NCBI RefSeq assembly: GCF_938041645.1
Contig: NZ_CALIST010000021.1
Location: 1-24,264 of the forward strand
Length of the DNA stretch: 24,264 nt
Direction of reading: 5' to 3'
DNA from: an uncultured Campylobacter sp.
GTDB taxonomy: Bacteria; Campylobacterota; Campylobacteria; Campylobacterales; Campylobacteraceae
Position 1 is the first letter of the stretch, and each line of letters begins with the position of its first letter. A program made the position numbers and the translations under genes. Under the pieces are notes generated by a model that was not told the DNA's origin, made no database searches, and saw nothing but the letters and a program-made list of their open reading frames with translations. Positions 1 to 7,847 of the stretch are shown piece after piece.

Positions 1-23
1 CCCCACGCCCCGCTAAAGTTACG

Positions 24-46
24 GCAGGCTAACGCCTGCATTTTTA
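24..46 (+). terminator. Terminator-like stem-loop, copy 1
   Basis: GCAGGC (24-29) pairs with GCCTGC (34-39) around a TAAC loop and is followed by ATTTTT, the layout of a plus-strand intrinsic terminator. The stem has only 6 bp, and the structure is part of the repeated unit, so it may simply be a repeat feature. No plus-strand gene is visible upstream inside the window. Confidence 0.4.
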
Positions 47-312
47 TCGGTTTAACTTCACGGGCAATCAAAGCTCGTCCTTGCGACGGGGAGCTTCGCT
101 ATTTCTCGCGAAGGCTAGGAAGCGCCCCGCGCTTCCTTCGCATTGCTTCGCTCACCTAAAGTTACAGAAATTTTGCTGCGTAAAATTTTAAAATTTATCT
201 GTTTTACTTCTCGGCTCGAACAAAACAAGCGAAGCGCTCGACATAGTCGATGTTTCCTTGAAGGTTCGAGTCTGCGAGCGGGGCTCTGTCCCACGCCCCG
301 CTAAAGTTACAA

Positions 313-333
313 CAGGCTAGCGCCTGCATTTTT
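313..333 (+). terminator. Terminator-like stem-loop, copy 2
   Basis: CAGGC (313-317) pairs with GCCTG (322-326) around TAGC and is followed by CATTTTT. It is the second copy of the hairpin at 24-46. A loop base differs and the outermost pair of the first copy is lost, while the inner stem is kept. No gene ends just upstream, so a terminator role is unproven. Confidence 0.35.
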
Positions 334-348
334 ATCGGTTTGACTTCG

Positions 349-601
349 TGGAGACACAGCTCGTCCTCGAAATAGAAGCTTTGAAATTTTAAAATTTCAT
401 CGCTTCGGCTGTGCGAGCGATAAAGCTTATATGGCGCTAGTAGCGGTAAAATTTTAGCCTCTGCGGCAGAGTTTTTACGGCGGCTAAATTTTAAAATTTC
501 AAAGTGGGCGGCGGGGCCGGAATTTTAAAATTCGCCTCGAATTTTAAGCATAAAAATCAAAATTTATCGTTACAATTACGTAAAATTTTTAAGGAGCAAA
601 A
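349..601. other. Gene-free leader upstream of the DUF4139 gene
   Basis: No ORF with coding character is visible here. The stretch carries several AAATTTTAAAATTT-like words. Close to the gene there are two candidate -10 boxes, TACAAT at 571-576 and TAAAAT at 581-586, and a clear Shine-Dalgarno AAGGAG at 590-595. The promoter assignment is a guess from sequence alone. Confidence 0.4.
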
Positions 602-2038
602 ATGAAAAAAATAGTGCTTTTAAGCGCAGCTGCAGCGCTTGCCGTAAATTTAAGCGCGCAGGAAAACAGCCTTGAGATCTACGCGAACTCTGCCTTCTTG
701 CATCAAAACTTCGGCGCGCAAAAATCAAACTTCAGCGTGAACGTGCCGGAGTACTTGGATATCCGCAGCATCGAGATTGTGGGCTCTTGCGAAGTGCGCG
801 AATTGTCTTTGGAAGAGAGCGAGCCCGTGAAAAACGCGGAATTCGCCAAAAAAGAGGCGGACGAAAAGAACTTGCGCGAGCTAAGCGACCGCCTGGTCGC
901 GCTTAAGGCGCAGCAGCGTTTTTTAAGCGATTTTGCGAGCTTAAAAGATAGAAGCCTGGCGAGCCTAAAGGCGGATTCGCAAAAAATTTACGACGAGGTC
1001 TTGCTCGTAGCGGGTGAAATTTCAAAGGCTGACGAACAAATCGGAAAGCTCAAAGAGAAAATTTCAAAATACCGGATCAAAAACGAGCGTCGCTTAAACG
1101 CGAACTTTGGCTGCGATCCGAGCTTCGTTAAGATCAATTACCCCGTTGACGTAAGCGCCTACACGCACAACGAGCTCTCTGCCGATCTTGCAAGCGGTAA
1201 AATCGAGGTCGCGCAAAAACTCTCGGTGCAAAATCCGCTAAACGCCGAGCTAGCGAATTTGACGATCGCGCTGTATCCTTACGAATACTCCTCGCAGACC
1301 GCACCGCAGCCCTTTTACCCGTGGTATGAGGGCGAGCCTATGGAGCCTGAGCCCGCGGCGGCTTATAAAAAGGATACGATGCTAGAGGTAGCGGATATGC
1401 AGAGGGCGCCTGCGGCGGAGGCCAGATCGTCGTATGCAAGGACTGGCTCGAATATCGAAAACTCGCTCTCAAAGGTGTGGAAAATTAGCGGCGTAAGCCT
1501 CAAGGCGGGCGAGGCGGGCGAGTTCAGCTTCGATAAACAGAGTCTGGATGCGAAATTTGATCTACTCATCGACGGCTACGGCAGCGAGGCGGCCTACGTG
1601 CGGGCTAAATTTATCCCCGAAAGAAGCATAGAGGAGAGCCAGACGCTAATAAAGCTCGACGGCGTGCAGATCGGGCTCGTGCATCTAGGCTTTGCCGCAA
1701 ACTCCGAGGCTACGGCATATCTGGGCAAAAACAGCCTGATCGAAGTCAAAAAAGAGCAGGCGAACAACTTCACGAAAAACTCATTTTTCGGCGGCGAAAG
1801 TAAAAATTCCATGGCTTGGGATTACGAGATCAAAAACGGCTCCAAGCGCGCGTGGAACGTGGTTTTGCAAGAGCGAGCGCCCGTTTCGACGCATGAAGAC
1901 GTAAAGGTCGCGCTGAAAAACTCGCCCGAGCAGAACAGCCTCGGCAAGGACGGGCTACTTAGCTGGGACTTTGAGCTAAAGCCGGGCGAGAGCAAAAAAA
2001 TCCACTTCGGCTATGAGCTAAGCAAGCCGAAGAAGTAA
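602..2038 (+). CDS. Secreted DUF4139 domain protein
   Basis: A 478-residue protein with a Sec signal peptide (MKK, hydrophobic stretch, SAQ at about residue 20), so probably periplasmic. A charged, coiled-coil-prone helical stretch spans about residues 80-165, and the C-terminal half (about 190-475) is beta-rich. It ends in the pattern of the DUF4139 / mucoidy-inhibitor-like family: a DYEIKNGSKRAWNVVLQERAP stretch split over two strands, then GLLSWDFELKPGESKKIHFGYEL. Family members are usually 500-600 residues, so this is a short form. The start is supported by AAGGAG seven bases upstream. The biochemical role of the family is unknown. Its neighbours give no clear functional link, and it appears to be a single-gene transcript. 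The family call is fairly sure; no activity can be stated. Confidence 0.8.
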   Translation: MKKIVLLSAAAALAVNLSAQENSLEIYANSAFLHQNFGAQKSNFSVNVPEYLDIRSIEIVGSCEVRELSLEESEPVKNAEFAKKEADEKNLRELSDRLVALKAQQRFLSDFASLKDRSLASLKADSQKIYDEVLLVAGEISKADEQIGKLKEKISKYRIKNERRLNANFGCDPSFVKINYPVDVSAYTHNELSADLASGKIEVAQKLSVQNPLNAELANLTIALYPYEYSSQTAPQPFYPWYEGEPMEPEPAAAYKKDTMLEVADMQRAPAAEARSSYARTGSNIENSLSKVWKISGVSLKAGEAGEFSFDKQSLDAKFDLLIDGYGSEAAYVRAKFIPERSIEESQTLIKLDGVQIGLVHLGFAANSEATAYLGKNSLIEVKKEQANNFTKNSFFGGESKNSMAWDYEIKNGSKRAWNVVLQERAPVSTHEDVKVALKNSPEQNSLGKDGLLSWDFELKPGESKKIHFGYELSKPKK

Positions 2039-2414
2039 AGAGCTTTGGCGCTCGCGGTTAAATTTTGCGCAGCGAAGTAGCTTTTGTGGTGCGGTTAAAT
2101 TTTATGCGGCACCGTTTTGCGAGACGGGCTCCCCCTTCGCCGCGCCGCTAAATTTTACGCGGCAGACCGACTTTTTACGGCGCAATTAAATTTTGCGGGC
2201 ATAAAACTAAGGCGCGGCTTTAGAGCTTATCTGAAATTTTTGGCGCCGTGCCGAGAGGAATTTGAGCGCGGCGAGAATTTAAATTTAAATGTTGCGGCGA
2301 TTTAAAATTGGCTAGCGTTAGATATGAAATTTAGCGATGCAAAGAGGTTTTGGCGCTAGGCAGAAAACTTTGAGCGTCGCTAAAGCTTATCTTAAATTTA
2401 AAAAGGTTGGAGTA
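2039..2414. other. Gene-free, repeat-rich spacer
   Basis: About 375 bases without a convincing gene. It is built from imperfect reiterations of GTTAAATTTTGCG / CTAAATTTTACGCGGC. A 62-codon open frame at 2117-2305 is made of these repeats, lacks a Shine-Dalgarno and looks fortuitous. Confidence 0.5.
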
Positions 2415-2483
2415 ATGAACGCGAAGCAAAGGTATAAATTTCACGGAGCGGCTAGGTGCGCTAGCCTTGCGGGCGGCACCTAA
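2415..2483 (+). pseudogene. Truncated copy of the start of the 4325 gene
   Basis: A 22-codon ORF (MNAKQRYKFHGAARCASLAG and two more residues). It matches the first residues of the four-helix membrane protein starting at 4325 (MDAEQRYKFYRAARYLLA), in protein and in DNA (both contain CAAAGGTATAAATTT). The match stops after about 15 codons and a stop codon follows. It sits 9 bases before the 2493 gene and has a weak GGAG upstream. The simplest reading is a remnant of a duplicated gene. It could still act as a leader peptide coupled to the next gene. Confidence 0.6.
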
Positions 2484-2492
2484 AGGATCGTA

Positions 2493-3320
2493 ATGAAATT
2501 TCGCAAACTTAAATTTAAAATCATAGCCGCGGCACTACTTTTCTGCGCCGCATTTATCCGCATCGTGCCCGATTACTCCACTTCACGAGGCTTTGCTTTA
2601 GTTACTATTTTTGACTACAACAAATACAAGCAAGGATACTGCCTAAAAGAGAATAGAGCTTTAAGCAACGAAGAATTGCTTCAAAATGCTGCTATAAATT
2701 ATTTTAAAAGATATTACGACTATGAAATTTTGCGAAATACCATTATCGATGAGCACGATATAAAAAATTTCGGCCATAGTTTTTATACGGCACACATCTC
2801 CAAGCTCTATCTAATCGGCGATTTTAATGAAGAAAACTGGTTTGATTTTTTGGTTGAAAATACCGACAGGAAGAGTTTTGATTATGAGATAAAAGACAAG
2901 ACGCAAATAGATATCTCCGATCTATCCAAATACTTTGTGTATAAGGATGAAATTTTAGGCTTTAAAAAGCCTATCATCTTATCCGAAGAGAAAAATCCGC
3001 TTCATGGTGGAAAAATGTTTTTAGAAAAATCATTTTTAATAAAAGAGAATAAATTTTTTGTGAATTATGCCAGACCTGGTTATATAAGTTGGTATATCGA
3101 GCTTAACAATAAAGAAGATTTAACAAAAATCAAAAGCAAAGAAAATTTAATGCGAATAAAAAACGGATATGAGAACTTAGAAAGCCTTAATGAAGTCTTA
3201 GCTTACACTCATATGAAGCATTTGCGGCGTAAATTTTCATACGATAATTGCGGAAATATAAATTTTGATATCAAAGCTCCGGCAGAACAGGAGCTGGATA
3301 TGTGGATTCACGGCGGATAA
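2493..3320 (+). CDS. Membrane-anchored protein of unknown function, paralogue 1
   Basis: A 275-residue protein with a basic N-terminus and one hydrophobic segment (about residues 8-24), giving an uncleaved anchor or signal, then a soluble domain probably outside the cytoplasm. Residues 19-62 (AAFIRIVPDYSTSRGFA... YNKYKQGYCLKENR) are almost identical to the protein at 3516-4277. The middle has diverged strongly, and a DNCGNIN motif near the C-terminus is again shared. Two cysteines are common to both proteins: one in GYCLKEN and one in DNCGN. Base composition is clearly more AT-rich than in the flanking housekeeping-like genes. No family is recognised. Conserved ends with a variable middle suggest duplication with diversification, as in some immunity or effector families, but nothing proves that. 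Start supported by AAAGGA. Confidence 0.75.
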   Translation: MKFRKLKFKIIAAALLFCAAFIRIVPDYSTSRGFALVTIFDYNKYKQGYCLKENRALSNEELLQNAAINYFKRYYDYEILRNTIIDEHDIKNFGHSFYTAHISKLYLIGDFNEENWFDFLVENTDRKSFDYEIKDKTQIDISDLSKYFVYKDEILGFKKPIILSEEKNPLHGGKMFLEKSFLIKENKFFVNYARPGYISWYIELNNKEDLTKIKSKENLMRIKNGYENLESLNEVLAYTHMKHLRRKFSYDNCGNINFDIKAPAEQELDMWIHGG

Positions 3321-3369
3321 AGTTAGTTGAAGCTTTATCTTAACGAATTTAACCGAAAAAGGATAAGGG

Positions 3370-3519
3370 ATGAGTAAAAATGAAACTGAGTTGAGATTAG
3401 ACTTAGAGGGCAATTACGGAGCCGATATATTGAGTTATTATTTGTGGGGAAAGAAAACTCCTCCTGGTCCGAAAGAATTAGCCTCTAACGAATGGATGGA
3501 TAGAAAAGGACTGATATGA
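3370..3519 (+). CDS. Small 49-residue protein, unknown
   Basis: An ATG at 3370 preceded by AAGGATAAGGG opens a 49-codon frame ending in TGA at 3517-3519. It overlaps the start of the next gene by four bases (ATGA), which implies translational coupling. The product is polar (begins MSKNETELRLDLEGNYGAD, ends EWMDRKGLI), with no signal peptide or membrane segment. It resembles nothing I recognise. It may be a real small gene between the two paralogues or the surviving tail of a larger deleted gene. The good Shine-Dalgarno and the overlap favour its being translated. Confidence 0.55.
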   Translation: MSKNETELRLDLEGNYGADILSYYLWGKKTPPGPKELASNEWMDRKGLI

Positions 3520-4277
3520 AATTTTATAAATCTCTTAAATTTAAAGCCCTAGCAGGCACGCTACTTCTTATAATAATACTCTGCGCCGCATTCATCCGCA
3601 TCATCCCCGATTATTCCACTTCACGAGGCTTCGCCGTCGTTTCTCTCCCCGACTATAACAAATACAAGCAAGGATACTGCCTCAAAGAAAACAGAATTTT
3701 GCCGAAAGAGGAGCTGTATAAAAAAGTGGGAGGAGCATATTTAGATAATAATGTAAAATTATACCAAATGATCGATGCTTATAGGTTGAAAACCTTCGGT
3801 AGTCTTTGGTCTAGCAAATACGAAGTTACGTACTATGAACTAGAAAATATAAACTTATCAAATTGTTTTGAAATATTAGAAAAATATTATCAAGAGGGAA
3901 AAACGACCGAGGAGATACTGATGAAAGAGCTAAAGGCTAAAAAAACCGATCCAAAGAAATATCTAAAAATAAATTTGAAAGATACGAGCGTTGGATTTGA
4001 CAGACCGATAGTTAGGGTTGACGGCGACGATAAAGCTATTGCTGGCACTTTGTTTCTTGATAAATTTGCTATATTTAACAGTAATTATATGCAATTTAAC
4101 CATTCGGAGTATATTTATGACACGAGAGAAAATTTTATTATTGTGAAGAAATACTATAAAGAGAGAAAAAATGCTGTAGTCGGTATTGGAAAAGGTTTTA
4201 AATTTGATAACTGCGGCAATATAAATTATCCGCTGGAAGAATATTATTTGGGCGGTAGAGATATAGAGATGCGCTAA
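3516..4277 (+). CDS. Membrane-anchored protein of unknown function, paralogue 2
   Basis: A 253-residue protein with one N-terminal hydrophobic segment (about residues 11-28), otherwise soluble and rich in Lys, Tyr and Asn. It is a paralogue of the protein at 2493-3320: the stretch from CAAFIRI through GYCLKENR is nearly identical, even at DNA level (TCCACTTCACGAGGCTT in both), and FDNCGNIN recurs near the C-terminus. The central 140 residues have little in common. It starts inside the stop of the 49-residue ORF and is AT-rich like its partner. A recent duplication or gene conversion of the 5' part is likely. Function and family are unknown. Confidence 0.75.
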   Translation: MKFYKSLKFKALAGTLLLIIILCAAFIRIIPDYSTSRGFAVVSLPDYNKYKQGYCLKENRILPKEELYKKVGGAYLDNNVKLYQMIDAYRLKTFGSLWSSKYEVTYYELENINLSNCFEILEKYYQEGKTTEEILMKELKAKKTDPKKYLKINLKDTSVGFDRPIVRVDGDDKAIAGTLFLDKFAIFNSNYMQFNHSEYIYDTRENFIIVKKYYKERKNAVVGIGKGFKFDNCGNINYPLEEYYLGGRDIEMR

Positions 4278-4324
4278 ATTCTCTAATATGAATTTTATTA
4301 AAAAATTTAAGGGAATTAAGATCA

Positions 4325-4747
4325 ATGGATGCGGAACAAAGGTATAAATTTTACAGGGCGGCGAGATATTTGCTAGCGGTGCCGATAGTTTTTTTACTTG
4401 CTTGGTGGACGGCGGCATTGATTTTGGCGGTTTTGCCTTTTGAGGGTGCGCTAAGGATTGCCGTTTTTGTCGCAATATTTGCGATTTTGGATTGCGCGCT
4501 GCTTCGGTATTTGTTCAAAAGGTATAAAAATTTTAAGCCAAGCAAGCTGTTTGTAAAAAATCTAAATCTTAGTTTACTGCTTTTTGCGGTAGAAAATTTA
4601 TCGCTCGGCGGGTTTTTGACGTGCCTCGCGGCGGGGTATTTTTGGGGCGAGCGTGCGGCAGTCTGGAGTATAGCGTTTGTTATCGTTGCGCCCGTTTGTT
4701 TGCTCGTTTTCGTGATCTCATACATGTTTAACGAAAATAAAAGCTAA
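4325..4747 (+). CDS. Small four-helix membrane protein, unknown
   Basis: A 140-residue integral membrane protein with four predicted helices at about residues 15-36, 41-63, 80-102 and 112-134, and basic loops (RYLFKRYKNFKPSK) placing the middle loop in the cytoplasm. No enzymatic motif is visible. It lies 47 bases after the second AT-rich paralogue and may be co-transcribed with it. A truncated copy of its first 15 codons stands before the first paralogue (2415-2483), so this gene seems to belong to the duplicated unit. The upstream Shine-Dalgarno is weak (TTAAGATCA), making the start less certain. No family recognised. Confidence 0.65.
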   Translation: MDAEQRYKFYRAARYLLAVPIVFLLAWWTAALILAVLPFEGALRIAVFVAIFAILDCALLRYLFKRYKNFKPSKLFVKNLNLSLLLFAVENLSLGGFLTCLAAGYFWGERAAVWSIAFVIVAPVCLLVFVISYMFNENKS

Positions 4748-5212
4748 GCCTATGCGCCTTTCGCGCCCACTAAATTTTATCTCTCGCGCGGTACGGGCTT
4801 GGGCACGGATTTAGCCCGCACAAGCTGGGCGAGATTTAAAATTTCATCATCCCGCTTGCCTTAAAATTTTAAAATTCCGTCGTCGCAAAAGCTCCGCCGC
4901 GCTCTCTAAATTTTATCTCGCCGCAACTCGAAACCTACTTGTCGCGCTATACGCGCCGCACTTTAGCACTCGCGCAGTACGCGCTTATCGTCGCTGCGGC
5001 GTTTGCAAAATTTCAAAAAACCGCGCGGAGCTCGCCTCACAAACGACGATTACGCCGCGGGCTTATCTATTTATTTATGCGGGCAGCGAAACCTTCGGCG
5101 GGCTAAAGACGAGACCTTGATCTTAGCCACAAAGCAAATCCGAACTTTAGCAGAGAAAAATGCGAGCGGCGAATGCAGAAGCAAAAACCAAGCGGGCGCA
5201 TTTGTCCGAAGC
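4748..5212. other. Gene-free, repeat-rich spacer
   Basis: About 465 bases with no supported gene. It contains repeated CTAAATTTTATCTC/CGCG modules and a TTAAAATTTTAAAATTCC word, the same vocabulary as the other gaps in this window. A 73-codon open frame at 5003-5224 runs into the end of the opposite-strand hydrolase gene, lacks a Shine-Dalgarno and has no family signature, so I do not call it. Confidence 0.5.
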
Positions 5213-5785
5213 CTAGCCCTTTAATTTCATCATTTTTTCTAAGATTTCATACACGAGATCAAACTTTGTAAAGCCGTCTCTATCCAAAAAATGCCCGCCC
5301 TTTTGCACCTCGTAAAACTTAGCATCAATCTGCCCCGCTAACTCGCGACTGAAGCTAAACGGCACGATATAATCGTCCTTTACGGCAACCACCGCGCGCT
5401 GTTTTGCGGCGACTTTTATGCGCTCAAAATCAAAGCCTTTTTCCATAAACTCGTCTAAAATTTTAAATTGCGGATCGCTAAGCGGCTTTGCAAGCCCCGA
5501 AACCAGCAGGGCGCCCTCTACTGCGCCGCTTGCGGCGCTACTTTGCAAAAAATTTAAGATCGTAGGGCAGCCGAGGCTGTGTCCGACCAGATAAACTTCG
5601 CCTTCAAATTTTACGCTTTCGCGCAGAGTTTTCAGCCACTCATCAAGCCTCGGATGCGCAGGCGTAGGCATCGCTAAAATTTCCGCCCTCGCGCCCGATT
5701 TTTCGATCTCGCTTTTAAGCCAGGCAAACCAATGGCTTTTAGGCGAAGCATCATAGCCGTGCACGATATAGACGCACTTTTGCAT
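5213..5785 (-). CDS. RBBP9/YdeN-type serine hydrolase
   Basis: A 190-residue cytoplasmic alpha/beta hydrolase, the usual size for the RBBP9/YdeN family. Visible motifs are the N-terminal YIVHGYDASPKSHW strand-loop, the nucleophile elbow GHSLG (Ser70), a catalytic Asp in VKDDYIVPF (about 137-138) and the catalytic His in GGHFLDRDG (His165). The start is the ATG at 5785 because AAAGGAG lies eight bases upstream. A longer open frame reaches 5980 but overlaps the neighbouring gene and has no ribosome site. It lies 58 bases downstream of the DUF364 gene on the same strand. Substrate is unknown for most bacterial members; ester or peptide hydrolysis is only a family-level expectation. Confidence 0.85.
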   Translation of the reverse strand: MQKCVYIVHGYDASPKSHWFAWLKSEIEKSGARAEILAMPTPAHPRLDEWLKTLRESVKFEGEVYLVGHSLGCPTILNFLQSSAASGAVEGALLVSGLAKPLSDPQFKILDEFMEKGFDFERIKVAAKQRAVVAVKDDYIVPFSFSRELAGQIDAKFYEVQKGGHFLDRDGFTKFDLVYEILEKMMKLKG

Positions 5786-5843
5786 ATTTTCTCCTTTAAA
5801 TTTAAGCCCTTTGCACGCAAATATTAAAATTTCAATCCGCGCC

Positions 5844-6665
5844 CTAGCCCTTGCAAATCGTGATTTTATCGGCAAATTTACCCAAAAAATGATACCCCGA
5901 GCCCGCCTGCGCGATGATGTCGAGCACCGCGTCCGCATCCCGCACGAGCGTGCCGCCCGCAAAGTCCACGCCGCGCTCAAACAGCGCCTGCGGCAGTAGC
6001 GGCGTGGTAGGCCCCACGAGCACGAGCTTGGCGCCGCTTTTTTTCAGACGCAAAAGCCCATCGAGCGTGTCGTTGATGAGCGTCGTAGCCGTGATTATCA
6101 CGTTATCGGCGCGCGGCACGACGCTTGCAGCCTCGCTTGCAGGCAGGTAAAACGGCAGCTCGGCCTCTTTAAGCGTGCTTTTATCAAGCTCTAAAATTTT
6201 AAAATCTGTGCCATTTTTCATCAGCGTCTTGATGTAGGGCACCAGCGCGCCCACGACGACGCTAAAGCTGCCGCGCTCGATCTGCAGCTGCTCAAAGGGA
6301 TCGGCGCCGAATTTCACGTCGTAATCCGCGCGGATTTTATCAAAACACGCCCTTCCAAGCGCATTTAGCGCGGCGAGCGCGAGCGTCTTTTTAAGCGGCG
6401 CGGCGGAGCCCAGATCGCGTAGCAGATAGCGCACGCTCCTGCCTGCGATATTGCCCGAATCGGGCATCACGCTTGCTTGCGAGGGGCAGCAAACGGCGCC
6501 CGATAGGGACTTTAGCGGCGTATAGCTAAGCCCGCACGCGCTTCCTTGCAGCTTTACGCCGCTAAAAAACAGCCCCACGACCGCGCGCTCGATCTTAAGA
6601 TCCAGCGCCTGGGCGCCTAAAATTTCTTTCGCGCACTCCAGCGTCTGATCTAAAATTTCGCTCAT
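5844..6665 (-). CDS. DUF4213/DUF364 domain protein
   Basis: A 273-residue soluble protein. Its C-terminal half matches the DUF364 (putative heavy-metal chelation) pattern: PRADNVIITATTLINDTLDGLL, then LVGPTTPLLPQALFERGVDFAGG. The N-terminal half fits the companion DUF4213 domain (VVGLFFSGVKLQGSACGLSY, IAGRSVRYLL, ALAALNAL). Start supported by AAAGGAG. Genes of this type often accompany metal or cofactor metabolism, and a three-cysteine area (Cys43, then CC in GAVCCPS) is present, but the metal specificity and reaction are unknown. It is the upstream gene of a two-gene unit with the hydrolase. Confidence 0.8.
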   Translation of the reverse strand: MSEILDQTLECAKEILGAQALDLKIERAVVGLFFSGVKLQGSACGLSYTPLKSLSGAVCCPSQASVMPDSGNIAGRSVRYLLRDLGSAAPLKKTLALAALNALGRACFDKIRADYDVKFGADPFEQLQIERGSFSVVVGALVPYIKTLMKNGTDFKILELDKSTLKEAELPFYLPASEAASVVPRADNVIITATTLINDTLDGLLRLKKSGAKLVLVGPTTPLLPQALFERGVDFAGGTLVRDADAVLDIIAQAGSGYHFLGKFADKITICKG

Positions 6666-6719
6666 TTTCGCTCCTTTGATGTAGAATTTAGCGCCATTAT
6701 AGCTTAAAATTTCGGCGCC

Positions 6720-7345
6720 CGTATTGATATAAATTTATTGATCGCGCGAGCGGCAACGTCCAAGCAGGCGCGAGCTAAATTTAACGCAAGCGGTAGACGC
6801 GAAATAAAATTTTATGTAGCGAGCGCGTATCGCTGCGGCTTGGAATTTTAAAAGCGCGGCACGGACGGATCAAATTTTAACGAGAGCAAGCCGATGCGAG
6901 CCCAGGCAAATGCGAGCTAAATTCCATAAGAGCGGACAAGCAAGAGCTTGGACATAGACGGGTAAATTTAACAATAGTAAGCCGATACAGGCTGAATTTT
7001 AGGCTAGCTTAATGAGCGAATGCGGGATAAATTTTAATGAATACGAATGGGCGCGAGCTCGGGCAAATACGAGCAAATTTAATAATTGCAAGCGAACGCA
7101 AACTCGGACGCGAGCTAAATTTAACGAAAACAGTAGCGGGTAAAATTTAATAAAAGGTGCGGGCGCGAGTAAAATTTAATAAAAGCAGCAAGCGCGAGTA
7201 AAATTTAAGCGACGAGCCGTATCTGCGACAAGTCGCGCCCGCTGCGGAGTTAAATTTTATTTCCTACCTGCCGCACGGCTAAATTTTATTTCCGATCCAT
7301 CGCAGGACTAAATTTCATTTTCCGATCCGCCGCGAGGCTAAATTT
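6720..7345. repeat. Degenerate minisatellite, period about 29 bp
   Basis: A 620-base gene-free stretch made of imperfect copies of a unit resembling GCGCGAGTAAAATTTAATAA. Spacing is clearest at its right end: TAAAATTTAA starts at 7141, 7170 and 7199 (period 29), and TAAATTTTAT or TAAATTTCAT starts at 7251, 7280, 7309 and 7339 (29, 29, 30). Copies are more decayed towards 6750. The last unit includes the stop codon of the gene ending at 7338. The bases between the AT words vary gradually rather than like spacers, so it is not a CRISPR array. Confidence 0.7.
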
Positions 7346-7847
7346 TATTTTCAGATAGCAGGATGTTGATGAGCGGATTTAGCAGCGTCTCGCCGCGCGC
7401 GGCGCACAGCACGATCTCGTCGTAGTAGTAGTCGCTCCTGCCGTAGTTGTGAAACTCATACGCCCCAAAGCCGTAGCCCATCGGCGTGATCTCGACGCGC
7501 GAGTACCAGGCGTCCTTGGCGATGATGTATTTTTCGGTGTCTTGCGAATAAACCCACACCACGATCTCATCTTTGTTTTTTTGCCGCATCAGCCACATAA
7601 AGACGTTTGCGATGTCGTTGAAAAAATATGTATCGCCGTTTGGCATAACGGCCTGGGCGGTGTTGTACAGATCGTTTATCACCGTGCCGCTCTCGTGGCA
7701 TAGGTATTTGCCAAATTCGATCTGCAGCGGCTGCTTATCGGTGTTGCCGTGGCGCACGGAAATTTTGGATTCGGCTATATCCATAGACGATATGAGTAAC
7801 CCCATCACGCAGGCGAGCAAAACCGCGGCAAAAATTTTCTTAATCAT
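7338..7847 (-). CDS. NosL-like protein with a CxxS in place of CxxC
   Basis: A 169-residue protein with an N-terminal hydrophobic segment (about residues 5-21; Cys13 makes a poor lipobox). The rest follows the NosL fold order: a motif at residues 50-53 reading CHES where copper-binding NosL has CxxC-G-M, then AQAVMPNGDTYFFNDIANVFMWL (65-86), a VWVYSQDTEKYIIAKDAWY strand-turn (97-115) and the family end motif TPMGYGFGAYE (121-131). The lost second cysteine implies altered or no Cu(I) binding. It is the last gene of the mcc operon and overlaps the preceding gene by ATGA. The probable role is copper-site assembly for MccA together with the double NosL protein. Family call good, role inferred. 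Confidence 0.75.
   Translation of the reverse strand: MIKKIFAAVLLACVMGLLISSMDIAESKISVRHGNTDKQPLQIEFGKYLCHESGTVINDLYNTAQAVMPNGDTYFFNDIANVFMWLMRQKNKDEIVVWVYSQDTEKYIIAKDAWYSRVEITPMGYGFGAYEFHNYGRSDYYYDEIVLCAARGETLLNPLINILLSENKI

Larger units (their letters stand above)
3..348. repeat. Degenerate direct-repeat block (three related units)
   Basis: Positions 3-59 and 291-347 are nearly identical over about 57 bases: both start CCACGCCCCGCTAAAGTTAC, contain a small GC hairpin followed by a T run, and end in TTTATCGGTTTRACTTC. A third, diverged unit at 156-210 keeps only the edges (CTAAAGTTAC and ATCTGTTTTACTTC). The second unit begins inside a perfect 8-bp hairpin, AGCGGGGC at 277-284 with GCCCCGCT at 295-302; the first begins at the window edge. 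Another perfect 8-bp hairpin lies at 117-137 (AGGAAGCG with CGCTTCCT). No convincing gene lies in 1-601. This looks like an intergenic repeat family rather than a coding element. Confidence 0.7.

Noticed and set aside
2117..2305. 62-codon plus-strand open frame
   Set aside because: Made of the intergenic AAATTTT repeats, no Shine-Dalgarno, no family signal.
5003..5224. 73-codon plus-strand open frame
   Set aside because: No ribosome site, lies in repeat-rich DNA and runs into the 3' end of the opposite-strand hydrolase; no recognisable protein features.
5786..5980. N-terminal extension of the hydrolase
   Set aside because: Overlaps the end of the DUF364 gene by over 130 bases, is Arg/Ser-rich and has no ribosome site; the internal ATG at 5785 has AAAGGAG and begins the family-typical first strand.
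7141..7345. CRISPR array (29-base period)
   Set aside because: Repeats are short AT words, spacer-like parts are not unique but drift gradually, units are imperfect, and no cas genes are nearby.
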